Part shown: one piece after another, positions 45,478-57,068 of the stretch | How positions within the stretch are numbered: position 1 is the first letter of the stretch | Layout: the number at the start of each line of letters is the position of its first letter | Source of the DNA: Asterias rubens | Lineage: Eukaryota > Echinodermata > Asteroidea > Forcipulatida > Asteriidae | Assembly (NCBI RefSeq): GCF_902459465.1 | Contig: NC_047070.1 | Coordinates: 12,382,001 to 12,446,000 of the forward strand | DNA length: 64,000 nucleotides | Direction of reading: 5' to 3' | Program-made: the position numbers and the translations under genes | Notes under the pieces: model-generated | Told to the model about the DNA's origin: nothing | The model's database searches: none | What the model saw: only the letters and a program-made list of their open reading frames with translations

Positions 45478-46606
45478 CTTCTAGAAACTATGCTCCCCCA
45501 TGAGGGAGCCTTATAGTTTCTAGAAGTAATTCTCAATAAATTCTTAATATAGTTTTATGTTGAAAATTACAGTGTAGACAACTTGACCAAGCGAGGTCAA
45601 GTAATTTGACTGTCCCAACTATAGTTGAGACCATCTCTACCAAATAAAATATTATAAAATAAATTTGGTCTATCCCCACTACAGTTGGGACAGTCATTAC
45701 TACAGATGGGACTGGGGGTCCCAACTAGAGTAACGACTGTCCCAACTGTACCGATGACTGTCCCAACTATAGTTGAGACAGTCTCTACCAGATAAAATAT
45801 TATAAAATAAATTTGGTCTATCCCCACTACAGTTGGGACAGTCATTACTACAGTTTGGACTGGGGGTCCCAACTAGAGTAACGACTGTCCTAACTGTACC
45901 AATGACTGTCCGGACTATAGTTGAGACAATCTCTACCAGATAAATAAATTTGGTCTATCCCCACTACAGTTGGGACAGTCATTACTACAGTTGGGACTGG
46001 GGGTCCCAAGTAGAGTAACAACTGTCCTAACTGTACCAATGACTGTCCCAACTATAGTTGAGACCATCCCTACCAAATAAAATATTATGAAATAAATTTG
46101 GTCTATCCCCACTACAGTTGGGACAGTCATTACTACAGTTGGGACTGGGGGTCCCAACTAGAGTAACGACTGTCCCATCTTCTATGAGGAGACCATCCCT
46201 ACCACCACTTAACCCGGGGCTATCCCACAGACTGCACTGAGTTGGGACAGTCAACCCATTGGACAGTTTGGGACGGCAGTCAATTCTGTGTGGCTGATGC
46301 AGAGAAATAACCGCAGTCTCAGACTTGAAATCAAGTCAACACAGTCTGGTCCCGACAGTACAGTAATCCATGCACGGTACTGTTGAGCTCTACGTGAAAT
46401 CCCAACTACAGTTGGGACGCCCCAACTTTACCACTCAAGTTGGGACCAGTACCAACTATAGTTGGGACGATTATCAAGAAATCCTGCAATGGTGCTGGGA
46501 CGGAACAGTGCTACCTTACCTACCTAGCAAGATTTGTCCATGAAGGAACCTCACTGTTCTGTCCTCTGGCTGGTCTACTTCTGAAACTTAACTATAGTTT
46601 CTAGAA
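45478..46606. repeat. GTTGGGAC tandem array inside a possible MITE
   Basis: The unit marker ATTTGGTCTATCCCCACTAC lies at about 45664, 45811, 45949 and 46096 (period about 147 bp). Within each unit the 8-mer GTTGGGAC or its complement GTCCCAAC recurs many times, so the array can fold on itself at many scales. CTTCTAGAAACTAT at 45479 and its complement ATAGTTTCTAGAAG ending near 46604 may be terminal inverted repeats. Confidence 0.8.
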
Positions 46607-46708
46607 GCACCTCTGCTCTGGTCCTATATCCTTAAAATAACTAAAGTTACAGATACAGGCTTGAATTTGAAGACATCGGGACCCTTTTTTACTTTAGTGT
46701 TAGTATAT

Positions 46709-47097
46709 CGTAGGAGGTCCTGTTTTCGAGGTGTCCCTAAAAACATGGCAAATCTTTTACCTCTCTGTGCGCGATGTAAACAGTCCCTAGATAAAAATTG
46801 TGTGGCTTTATTTGCCAAGCAAAGAGTCTCCTCTCCCTTGACCAAAACTTAGAAACACGTAAGGCTCCACTGGATATTTGCACTTGTAAATGCAAAAAGT
46901 TTGGTATTTTAGGCATTTCTACAAGGTACAAAAATATGTCATAATGTTGAGGCCATATAAAAATATTTGCCCACCGAAAAAGTTTCATCAAACACCATTT
47001 CAATTCACAAATCATGATGATCAAACCATGTGACTGAATATTTTGCTGAGCATTCTGGAAAAAAAATACAGAGGCTTAAAGAAGCCATGTGCCTTAT
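46709..47097. mobile_element. Element Y, left part (split by hAT)
   Basis: Matches the complement of about 60845-61212 over its length (ATATCGTAGGAGGTCCTGTT to GAAGCCATGTGCCTTAT). The right part is 52166-52795. The uninterrupted copy at 60233-61212 shows the pre-insertion state. Confidence 0.85.
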
Positions 47098-47437
47098 CAG
47101 GCCTTCATTTTGATAAATACGAGGAGAGCTGCAAATCGCTCTCCTTAAATCTCCAAAGTGAATTAAGGAGAGTGATTTGCTCTCATTAACAAAAATCAAG
47201 TTTGAGCTGCAAGGAAAACGATTTACTTTTCGCTAACAAAACCCAAGTTTAATAAACACATACTCATACAAACCAACCTGCTACAGGTTTTAGATTTGTT
47301 TTCTTTGTAAACAAGTGGCAAAGTAGATAAAAGAATGAGTTTGTTTAAAACTAATTTGTTTTGATATTTGTTGTTGCTTTGACATTGATAAAGGTTTTGC
47401 TGTCTACTTTATTGTGTCTTATTTATGTTTGGAGAAA

Positions 47438-50400
47438 TCAAAAAGATGAGTCATCTGAAGTGTTATCAGGGTTAGAAGTAGTTGCTTCAGCACCATCACT
47501 GGTCTCACGTTCATCTGATTCAGACCCAGATTTGCCATTCACATCTTCATCGTCAGGCTCAGCAGACCCTCCGCTGTCACTATCTGTATCAGAGCTGCTA
47601 CATGAATCGATGTCTGAGATTTGCAGGTTGTCTTCTGAGAGCTTTATCTTCTTTGGACCAACCTCTACACCATCATCAGGAACTAGTTTACGCCTCTTCA
47701 ACATAAATAATTTGAGAGCATCTTCCAGGATGTCGTCACGCTCGTGCTCCTCCCAGACAAGATGATTGGCCTTAATTAGAAGAAGATCCTCCATTGTGTT
47801 GTGGTTGAGGGAGAGCCTTCGATCAGACAGCATTGATGTCAGGATGCTAAAACCACACTCAACAGTGCTGTTGCTCACTCCGATGGCCATGGCTACCTCA
47901 ACAAGTAGGCACATGTTCGGCATGTCATTTCTCCTGTACTTGATAATCTGCCCCCACATATCCTTGGTCTTCGTACCTCTGTAGAATGTCTTGTGCAAAA
48001 CTTTCAACATCTGCCACTCTCGCTTAATCTTATTGGACTGGAAGCCAACAGCAGCCAGTGAAGTTGAGAAGTGAGCAGCAACAGCTTCCATTGCTTCCAC
48101 CTCAGCGGTCACATCATCCTCTCTCCAATTAGCTGGATTCAGCCAAGACATGCTTGTAAACACGCTCTCGTTGTTGAATGAGCTGAATCGGTCATCAAGT
48201 CGCTTCATCAACAAAGGAATGCACTTCTGACAGAGACTTTCGCTGACATCATTTACACCATGGCGAAGATTACGTTGGGCCATTTTCTCCAAAGAGACTG
48301 TTGAGTATTGCCGATTTTCTGCACTTCTTCTCATGTGTCCTTCTTTTGGAAGATCCCGGCTAATTTGACTGCTGTTTGGGTCATAAGTATATCCAGCTTT
48401 CTGGATCAGGGAGGCAGAACTTTCATCTTCAAGTAGGCCCTGCAAGCTGATCTTTGTCACCTCAACTGCAGGGAGAACTTCAAAAGCGTGGATATCCCCT
48501 CTCTCAAACTTCAGGGACAGAGCTGAGATGATGTCGAGAATCTCGAAGAAGAGACAGCTGGTGGCAAGGAAATCAGGTCGTCTCAGCTTCTTCAGAATAC
48601 CTCTTAGTTTGGCATTCAGGTTAGAGTGAGTGCTGTGCATGATGGAGTTCTCAATAGCCAGAGCAAGTGGGATCCAGTTGTTGAGAAGGATGCGCAGACC
48701 ATTTCTCTGGTGGCCCACAAAACGCGTTCCGTGAACCTTTGGAAACTTGTACACTTGACATTCCAGTGCTTTTCCGGTAGCTTCAAAGTGCCTCTTGAAT
48801 TTTCCGGATCTTTTCATCAGGTAGTAGATGGTAACCATCAGCTCTTTCACCTCAACAAGGGCAGCCTCATTCATAAGGGCGTCTTTTACTGCCAGCTCCA
48901 GTCGGTGTGAGATGCAGTGAATCATAACAAGCCAGGGGCGGCCGTCTCTCTGTAGTCTAACCAAAAGACCATTGTAAACTCCGGTATTGACAGATGCTCC
49001 ATCTGCAGTAGCCGACACCAAAGCTTTTGTGTATTTGTCAGCAGGGAGCTTTACCTTCTCTGTCAGTGCATGTTTGATAGATTTGTGAAGATTTCCTGCA
49101 GTCGCATCTCCATAACTGTCTACGTTCTCTAGAGCAGCTACAAAGAATTTCGGATGCCCATCTTTCACGACCCGAACCATCACAAGCTCTTTCTCGTTTC
49201 CAGTTTTTCTAGTCTGAGATCCATCACTCAGCACAGAAAATGCAGGAGCTGAACACAATATGGATGTTAACTTAGATCGGATGACATCTGCGATTACATG
49301 AACAAATTCTTTCGCTCTGTTGCTGCTCTCTGTTCCTTGGATGAGTTTCACTCCATTTGCTTTCTGTACTCTCACCAAGGTCTTAAAAGTGGAAAGTGGT
49401 AATCCATCAACAGCCATGATGTAAGCACTTCTCAGCAACTTTCTATATGCCTCGTCTGATACACTGTGGATGGCCTGGGCTATGTTGGGCTGGGTACGTT
49501 TGATTGGGCCAGGCGTAGCAACGACACCTGAGGATGATGCCTCTCCTTCTTCACCAAGAAGTCTCTGATATTCCAGACCAATGGAATGCGCCTAAGGAGG
49601 AAGAACAAAATAAAATTTAACAAATGTTATTGCTCAAATGTCACTGTTTAATTGAAGGTAAAGTATGCATTCAATAAAAAGAAATGCATCATTCAAGATG
49701 AAAACAATACATTTTGTTTGCTGGTTTCAAAAAACAAGGGATGGTTTCAAAATTCAACCATGAATGATATGTCCAGATAAATCTTTTTATTTTACCGATA
49801 ATCTTTAAAACAAAGTCAAATTGTGTAAACAAACTCAAAAGTGGATTTCAATTTCTCATTTTGAATTAGATTTGTTTTAAAGATTGGAACTAAATTATTA
49901 CTTTGTTTGAGCTGCACGTATAAAAGTTCACTTCATGCTCAGCGACATACAACCAAGAAAGAATAAGATTTTTAAAATCCACAAATGAATTATTTGATAC
50001 ATTAATGATGCCCCTCACAATAATTTATGCATATCATCCCCACAATTTTGTTTTTAATTGTCTGCTTACTCCGCTGTTAATGCTCCCATACATTGGAAAA
50101 AATAAAAACATGTAAGTGAAAACATGGCAGAGAATACGATTGTCTTAACTGTCACAGTAATTATCTTTTAGAAGATTTTATATTGCTCTGCAAGTTGCAA
50201 TAATTTAATTGAAACCTATGCTAAAATAAGTAGCAGTGGATGATGCCCCTTTCTTTTTAGTTTTGAACAATTATTATTCAAGCCTCCAAACTTAGATATA
50301 TTTTTGTGACACACGTTCCCTATGTGATAATAGTGTGTTTACTTAATTTAATCTTAGCTTCGATATTATTTTTTCAATTCCAGTAAAAGAAGCTATTCAA

Positions 50401-51637
50401 TTGATCCCTATTCAAAATCATAGGAAAACGCGTTTAAGATAACAGAAAAACGAAACATTTGTGATCGCAGTCCTCCAGTTATTGTATCGCGTTTCTTTGG
50501 GGTCACGACCGCTACTGACTGCCCTGACCAGGCTCACATACAGCGCCGACCACCTCACATCACTACTGTGGTCCTTTCTCTATGAGCGTAATGACAGCAC
50601 GAGCAGCGCAGCGAAGGGCGGCACGGTATGTACATGTACATGTGTACATGTACGAACATGCACAGTGCAAACATTATCCATATGCATGAGCTACAATACA
50701 ATGTGCGGTTGTGATTGGTCTGGAATTGTTTCCTAAATATTTGCATACAAAGGCCATCCAGCGAGCTACACCATTCTGCACGTGGGAAAATACTACACGG
50801 GGTATCAACCATATGCATCATTACACGATATATGGCTTGTGATGGACCCCTCCCATAAAATATGTTAATCACACTCACGCATGCGTACAGACCCTGTTGG
50901 TTGGCAAACGCCATCACGCACCCATTAGCCGTGTACAAAACAGCGCGATGTTCCCTTATTTTGCCAACCAAAACGTTACATGTAGTGCGCACGCGCTATG
51001 TGCAATTTACATATTTCATGGGAAAGGTCTATTGGTCTGGCGTAGTTGAGCGACAGTGGGCGCCAAGAGTGAAGGACGCTGGCAGCAGTTCAGAACATTT
51101 TCGAGGGCGGGACTTGAATTCGAGCCAAAAGTGTTGTAATTTTGGGACGCACGTGTGTTTTAAGTCTACGGCAAATGTTTCTGTTTACCCTTCTTTCCTC
51201 CATGATGTATCTAAACGTTACCCAGTTTCTTTGCTCTATGGTTTACCATGTAGTTTAGTGGCGAGTCGAAACATGGGCAAATTGAATTTGGCACTTCTTA
51301 ACAATTATTTAAAGAAAATAATAATTTGTCATATTATACTTGATCAAAATTATTTAATTATAAAACAATACTTCTAGGTCTATCCAAAACTCACCTTTGA
51401 TGACAGATGTCGTGTGGCGGTGTACTTGGTGACAAATGCAGACCCGATTACGTACGCCTCGATGTCTTTTTGGGCTTGCCCCCGAATTCTTGTATCCTCC
51501 TTGATTTTATTGATGAAGGTCCGACAAACCTTACACCAAATTTTGGTGACCATGATGCGGTCATTTATTGGTTTCGTCTCGTAACCATAGCTATTTAAAT
51601 TCCACCTCAAAAACGTTGATAGCTGAACACTTGACAT
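47438..51637 (-). CDS. hAT transposase, 798 residues in two exons, ORF open
   Basis: Exon 1 (51395-51637) starts MSSVQLSTFLRWNLNS and ends at donor GTGAGT. Exon 2 (47438-49591) follows CCTCCTTAG. Phase is 0 at the junction. A zinc finger spans the splice: C35-x2-C38 (WCKVC) and H77-x5-H83. The RNase H-like core has LSDGSQTRKTG (Asp about 204), ATADGASVNTG (Asp about 278) and IHCISHRLELAVKDAL. The C-terminus has the hAT dimerisation block SNSTVECGFSILTSMLSDRR and LLLIKAN, then an acidic Ser/Asp/Glu tail. It resembles ZNF862/KIAA1586-like hAT proteins. No stop or frameshift is seen. It would excise and insert this element. Confidence 0.92.
49592..51394 (-). other. Intron of the hAT transposase gene
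   Basis: 1,803 bp, AT-rich. A GTACATGTACATGTGTACATG tract lies near 50631-50655. No other gene-like frame with a domain. Confidence 0.7.
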
Positions 51638-52165
51638 TTTAATGGCATTTATAATCTAGCAAAACAAAACGTGCATGCTCTACACTACCAATAATTAGAA
51701 CAAGCAGCCCGGCCGCGAGCTATGAACTTACTTACAAAATTCCTAACCAATCACAGGCGTGTATTTGTGGTGCCCGTGAATATTTATTACCAATCGTCCA
51801 CCAGCTAGAATACTATAGGCCCCGCCCAGATACGTTTGTGTGCAACCAGCTGGCCGGCCGGGGACCGGCATCATCAAACACGCCGCATGAACGCACAACT
51901 CACACACTTTGATACAAAACGTTTGCCTCTGCCAAGTTCAACAATCGCGGGTTTAAAACACAAAACAAAAAACTTCCGCTCATTAAATTTTGCCATTGCC
52001 AACTCTGAAGCGGCTTGTTTCGATCACCAGTTTCAGGTTTTGGGTTTTGATTAAAAAATGCTCTTGTTAAATTTGTAAGGAGCGCTTTTTTTTGCTCTCC
52101 TTGGAAAACATTAAGGAGCGCGGAGGAGCGCGAGTGCGATCGCGCTCCTTAAAAATTAAGGTCTG

Positions 52166-52795
52166 CCTTATATCATTTTCTAATATTTTTTGAGATTTTT
52201 TTTTTAACCCTCCGATCAATATTATTATTAATATTAAAATTTAAAACGATCAGCTTGTTGATTCAATATCACTGTTTATTTATACACTTTATTCTAAATT
52301 TTAAGAGAAAAAAAAGGGGGAAAAAATAAATAAAAATCAGATTTGAAAGCCAATTATTATTCACACTTTTTTTTTAATTATTTATTTTTGTTATTTTTTG
52401 CAAATTACCATGGTAATTTTAAAATTTCATTAAAAAATATTTTGAACAAAACGAAGACAACTGCTGGCTATAGAGTAATATACACAGTCTCAAAGAACAC
52501 TTGTAGTCACTGTAGATGTTTCTTCCATGTATGGCTTCACCGGGAAACTATGCTTTCTTGTTTGCCGTGAAAACAGGAAAAACTCAAAACAAATGGGGCC
52601 AGTTGAAGTCATCGAAGATCGGTGTGTAGTGTGAACATTTCAATGTCCATCAAGTTTTAACAATATGTTTGCATACTTCATATTAACAAAAGAAGGTAAT
52701 TAGGGCATCGGTTGATATAAGGCATCATTATTTTTTTCCCAATTCTAAGAAAAAGGCATATTACTTTTATTAGCGTGAAAACTGGTAAGGGGAGG
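52166..52795. mobile_element. Element Y, right part
   Basis: Complement of about 60233-60838, including CAATATTATTATTAATATTA and CATCGGTTGATATAAGGCAT. It ends at GTAAGGGGAGGATAT, only about 20 bp inside CIAO1 intron 1. Confidence 0.85.
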
Positions 52796-52815
52796 ATATA
52801 ATTAATTCTGCTTAC

Positions 52816-53005
52816 CACCAGTGCCAGTACCACTAACTCCAGTGACACTGTGATGTTCTTGGTCATGTTGCTTTTTACCCCAAATTCGGACAGTTTTATC
52901 ACCCCCACAGCTAGCAAGAAGTGAACCACTTGGATTCCAAGCAACATGCCAGACACGATCTAAATGGCCATCTAATGTAGCAACGTTCTCCATGTACCCA
53001 CTCAT
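52816..53005 (-). CDS. CIAO1: CIAO1 exon 1 with start codon
   Basis: The minus strand starts MSGYMENVATLDGHLDRVWH, then VAWNPSGSLLASCGGDKTVR and IWGKKQHDQEHHS, with a Thr/Gly-rich end, then donor GTAAGC from 52815. It is the first WD40 blade of CIAO1 (GGDxxxRIWG is diagnostic). ATG at 53005 is the first in frame; a second at 52993 is also possible. It ends in phase 1, and its last base plus AA from exon 2 gives the Glu of EDVGTNW. The exon is separated from exon 2 by about 25.9 kb. Confidence 0.95.
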
Positions 53006-53325
53006 AATAATTATGTTGCTCTTTTATCGACAAAAAAGTGTGATGTGTTTCTTTTCCGATTACGAAAGATACGCCACTTTTTCAACAAGTGCTGCAGTAG
53101 TAGTGAAGAAATATCGCTACTGACTGTATGTTTTGTGATGGCACACGTGTGCGCAGGGCGCACACAACCATTAATATATAATTGACTAGTCTTGGTTCAA
53201 GATAGTCTGGTTCCCAGACCCAAAAATCAACTTTCCGCTGTGTTCAGTTTTCCGAATGACCAAATACGGTAGCATTACGTCATGCGATGCCTGCGCACAG
53301 CAAGCGAAAGTAGTCCATTTTTAGT
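53006..53325 (-). promoter_or_regulatory. Presumed CIAO1 5' flank
   Basis: Sequence upstream of the CIAO1 start. No TATA box at a useful distance is evident. A fragment like the CTAGTCTTGG MITE end lies at 53187. Assignment rests on position only. Confidence 0.35.
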
Positions 53326-53419
53326 GCCGTATTGAGTTATCCATTACCCTCCGGTCCCAACAAACATTGGGTAATGGGCCCCGTACGGGTAATGTTAGGG
53401 CGCGTACCGGCAGTACCGC

Positions 53420-53665
53420 TACGGTACTGCCCTTATTCAACCCGTAAAAAGCCAGTATAGGGCCGGCCGTGTCCGAAACGGCGACTACGGTACTGCCCTT
53501 ATTCAACCCGTAAAAAGCCAGTATAGGGCCGTGTCCGAAACGGCGACTTCGGCTACAGCTACGGCTAGATCGCGCGCGTCTGCCTATTCTTTAACACTGG
53601 TAGACGCGCTGATCTAGACGTAGCTGTAGCCGAAGTCGCCGTTTCGGACACGGCCTAGGTTTGAT
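53420..53665. mobile_element. Foldback repeat with GTCCGAAACGGCGACTTCGG arms
   Basis: 53526-53585 (GTGTCCGAAACGGCGACTTC, then GGCTACAGCTACGGCTAGAT) is mirrored by 53603-53657. The left flank contains a 54-bp tandem duplication (TACGGTACTGCCCTTATTCA at 53434 and 53488) that includes the arm start. Confidence 0.8.
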
Positions 53666-54179
53666 TGTGGCGGACGTTGCAGGACCTGTTAGGGCACACC
53701 GTAAAGGTTCGTTACAGGCCCTGTAACCGTAACGCGGCACGGCAGATCGACCCTCAGCTGAATCAAGCTACGGACGATACCATTATCAGACTGAGTTAGG
53801 GGCGGGTGATGGCAACTTCAAATGCTATGACATTTTAATGCCGTTTATAATGTATTTGTTTACCATGCACATTAAAAGAAGAAACAAATCTTTATAAAAA
53901 TTATTGTGAAGTTTTGAAATATTGTGCATTTTTGGTGTCTAAAAACAATAATTGTTGTTTGACTTATTTTCTATACCCCTTTCAATAATGCTTTGATTCA
54001 CAAATTAGGCCCCGCCCCTTGACCGGTTTTGTTGTAAACATACGGGCATGCGGTACCGTTCCCGTAATGGACCTGTTCGAGTATTTCGGTACTTGCCAAA
54101 AACGCATGCGCAGCACCGTATTGCGCGTTGAGTGGCGCGCGTATACGGGCGCAGGCCATAGATGTAGAATATTATACAC

Positions 54180-54325
54180 ATAATGAATGTTTATGAGTGC
54201 AATGGTGCGAATATGTTCATGAGTTGAAAGATGGAATGTTCTATTCAACGAGGCGGAGCCGAGTTGAATGGAACATTCCAGCTTTCAACGAATGAACATA
54301 TTCGCACCATTGCACGAATGAAAAA
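54180..54325. repeat. Inverted repeat, AATGGTGCGAATATGTTCAT arms
   Basis: TGCAATGGTGCGAATATGTT to AACGAGGCGGA on the left is mirrored by TTCCAGCTTTCAACG to ATTCGCACCATTGCA on the right, with the centre near 54255. A hairpin MITE is likely. Confidence 0.75.
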
Positions 54326-54506
54326 CATTCATTATTTGTTTTATATAACATCCAAGTAGAACTTTGTCATTTTGATTGAAAGAAACAACTTTCAAAACAA
54401 ACAATTTCAACTGTAGAAGCCGAATGCTAGTAATTTTACTATGCCTTCTTGCAGTAACACCTGCTGCGTTACCAAAGACACGCGCACGCAGTGATGTTTT
54501 TACTCA

Positions 54507-54591
54507 GCTTTTTCGTTCCATCCGAAAAGTACCATTGCACGCTGGCAGCGTGCCAGCGTGCAATGGTACTTTTCGGATGGAACGAAAAAGC
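54507..54591. repeat. Perfect 41-bp palindrome arms with 3-bp spacer
   Basis: 54507-54547 and 54551-54591 are exact complements (GCTTTTTCGTTCCATCCGAA at the outer end), spaced by GCG. A further half-copy, AGCGTGCAATGGTACTTTT, follows at 54606. An exact palindrome implies a very recent origin or active conversion. Confidence 0.95.
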
Positions 54592-55287
54592 ACGGCGAGT
54601 GACTCAGCGTGCAATGGTACTTTTATTTGCTATCACGTGACGGACAATCCTCCAATCAAATGGCAAGGATCTGCTTGGGTGTTATATAAAGTGTTCTATA
54701 TCTATGGCGCACGCACGGACGCAGGCGTGCAAACTCACATTCGTGCGCTGCTGGGCGGTAGTTTTTTTCTCACTTTTCTGCCGAACTTTAGATTTGCGCA
54801 CGTACGTTCACCCGAAATCTGACAGAACTGTCCTCTTGTCCTCTGTATGACCCTGTTCTCTCCAACTGCTTCGTGACACCTGCTTTGGGAACATCAACAC
54901 GGCAATATTTGGTGAGTTGGTCACGTTGTCGTGACGTTAACTGACAGAAGTTTTTGGTATACACAGTCATTGACGGTTGTTGATGATGCATGCATTCATA
55001 GTTGGTTGTTCTGTGACACACTGACGTTCTATCACTCTAAGTATTTACTCGGGCTCAGCTAGTTATTTTTTAACTATTTTATTGTGTTTAATCGTTTTAC
55101 TAAGCTGTTGTGTTTCGAAAGTCTTCTTATTATTTACGGTTGTGTTAAAAATTTCATTAAAGTTGTAAAACGAACCTAACTAAAGTATTAAATAAATATA
55201 TAGGAAGATAATATTTCTTAGCCACTGCTCTTTGTTGGTATATATAGCCCTATAGGCATACGTACGTTCAGCTAAGCACCATCAACC

Positions 55288-56455
55288 ATGGCATATGTAC
55301 GCCATCTTGATGGTTCTACAATGTCTTATTGGACCAAGCGACGTAATGTAGCAAAACAAATTAACCAACACTTGCAAGACATAGTAGATCATGATGAACA
55401 AATTGTAAATGAAACACTTGTTTTGGCAGTTGCGCGTGCAGAAACAATAGATCGAGAACTTATTGAACGCTCAGTAGAAAGTGGGACTCCTGGGAGAAGT
55501 GATGAAGAGCCATGTTCTGAATCTTATCCTGATTTCTTGATTGCAGATGATATTGATAGTGCTGGGTTTAATTATTCTGATAGCGAGTCCGATAGTGATA
55601 GTGATGCATCTCGACTTCCCGAATGTGATCCAAACTCGGAACTTCCCAAAGAGCTAAAACATTGGGCCATCAAACACAACATAACTCACCTTGCCCTTGG
55701 GGAACTGTTACCGGTACTGCAGAAATATCACTCCTCATTGCCTAAAGATCCCCGTACTCTGTTGTCAACAGGTAGATTAGACGGTATCAAAAATATAGAT
55801 GGAGGACAGTATTACCATTTTGGGATAAGGGCTGGCATTGTTGCGACTTTCATGTGCAATCATTCAATCTTCCACAGTTCTCAGAAATTCCACCTTCAAG
55901 TGAATATTGATGGTCTACCAATTTTCAAAAGCAGCAACACACAGCTTTGGCCTATCTTAGGCTTATTGGTTAATCTACCTCAGTCACACTTAAAAGCTGA
56001 GCCATTTGTAATAGGCTTGTTTTCAGGAAAGGAAAAGCCTAAAAACCCAGAAGAATTCTTGTGTGATTTTGTAGATGACATGTCAGATATTGAATCTAAT
56101 GGACTAGAGTACCAGGGACAATTACACAAAGTGTTTGTGTCTGCAATAATATGTGATGCGCCAGCTAGAGCCTATGTCAAGCAAGTGAAGTCTCATTCTG
56201 GTTATTATGGTTGTGAGAAGTGTACTTTTCGTGGTGTCTACGCCGGAAAAATGACATTTCCGAAACTTAATGCCCCATTACGCACTGACCTCTCTTTCAC
56301 TAATAGGTTAGACAATAATCATCACATAGGACCCAACCCATTGAGCCGTCTTTCCAATCTAGGGATGGTTTCAAGATTTCCCCTAGATTATATGCATCTG
56401 GTTGCTTGTGTTCTGGATGAAAGGTCCACTGAAATATCGCCTGGGACGACGTATG
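55288..56455 (+). pseudogene. tnp2/Transposase_21-like transposase (EnSpm/CACTA type), 5' part
   Basis: The start ATG 55288 lies in ACCATGG and about 50 bp after TATATATAG (55235). The protein has an acidic/Ser stretch (residues 80-105), then FHLQVNIDGLPIFKSSNTQL and WPILGLLVN, FVIGLFSGKEKPKNPEEFL, the cysteine block IICDAPARAYVKQVKSHSGY then YGCEKC, TFPKLNAPLRTDLSF, and GMVSRFPLDYMHLV. The order matches tnp2-type transposases of metazoan CACTA-like elements. Coding is interrupted at 56456 by a foldback element and resumes at 59597. I saw no CACTA termini, so the superfamily is from protein similarity only. Confidence 0.75.
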
Positions 56456-56482
56456 TATGGTGTTCCATAGAGGACAGCCTCC

Positions 56483-57068
56483 GTCGGAGTTGTGAGTTGT
56501 CCGTCGGAGTTGTGAGTTGGGGCGTCGGAGTTGTGAGTTGGGGAGTCGGAGTTGTGGGTTGGCCGTCGTAGTTGTGAGTTGCCCGTCGGAGTTGTGAGTT
56601 GGGCCGTCGTAGTTGTGAGTTGTCCGTCGGAGTTGTGAGTTGGCCGTCGTAGTTGTGAGTTGGGCCGTCGGAGTTGTGAGTTGGCCGTCGTAGTTGTGAG
56701 TTGGGCCGTCGGAGTTGTGAGTTGGCCGTCGTAGTTGTGAGTTGGCCGTCGTAGTTGTGAGTTGGCCGTCGTAGTTGTGAGTTGTCCGTCGGAGTTGTGA
56801 GTTGGGGCGTCGGAGTTGTGAGTTGGGGCGTCGGAGTTGTGGGTTGGCCGTCGTAGTTGTGAGTTGTCCGTCGGAGTTGTGAGTTGGGCCGTCGTAGTTG
56901 TGAGTTGTCCGTCGGAGTTGTGAGTTGGCCGTCGTAGTTGTGAGTTGTCCGTCGGAGTTGTGAGTTGGGCCGTCGGAGTTGTGAGTTGGCCGTCGTAGTT
57001 GTGAGTTGGCCGTCGTAGTTGTGAGTTGTCCGTCGGAGTTGTGAGTTGGCCGTCGTAGTTGTGAGTTA
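56483..57068. repeat. Left minisatellite arm of the foldback element
   Basis: About 29 units of 18-21 bp. The variable parts are GTCGGAG versus GTCGTAG and the linkers GG, GGGC, GT and GGGGC. On the minus strand two frames stay open as long runs of QLTTPT/THNSDG-like repeats. That is an effect of the repeat, not a gene. Confidence 0.95.

Larger units (their letters stand above)
47098..52165. mobile_element. hAT DNA transposon, apparently intact, 5,068 bp
   Basis: It begins CAGGCCTT and ends AAGGTCTG (inverted, one mismatch), between 6-bp duplications CCTTAT (47092-47097, 52166-52171). The homologous empty site on the other strand at 60233-61212 has a single CCTTAT, which confirms both borders. 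Subterminal GGAGAGC/GCTCTCCTTAA motifs cluster at 47121-47190 and 52075-52150, as expected for transposase binding sites. It encodes one two-exon transposase on the minus strand. Six-base duplications are unusual for hAT (normally 8). Confidence 0.93.

Noticed and set aside
47361..47765. 134-codon plus-strand ORF rich in Ser/Pro
   Set aside because: It is antisense to the acidic tail of the hAT transposase. The true coding strand is minus.
54376..54822. 148-codon ORF with a hydrophobic start, possible secreted protein
   Set aside because: Most of it is the 54507-54591 palindrome and its half-copy, so the reading frame is a by-product of the repeat.
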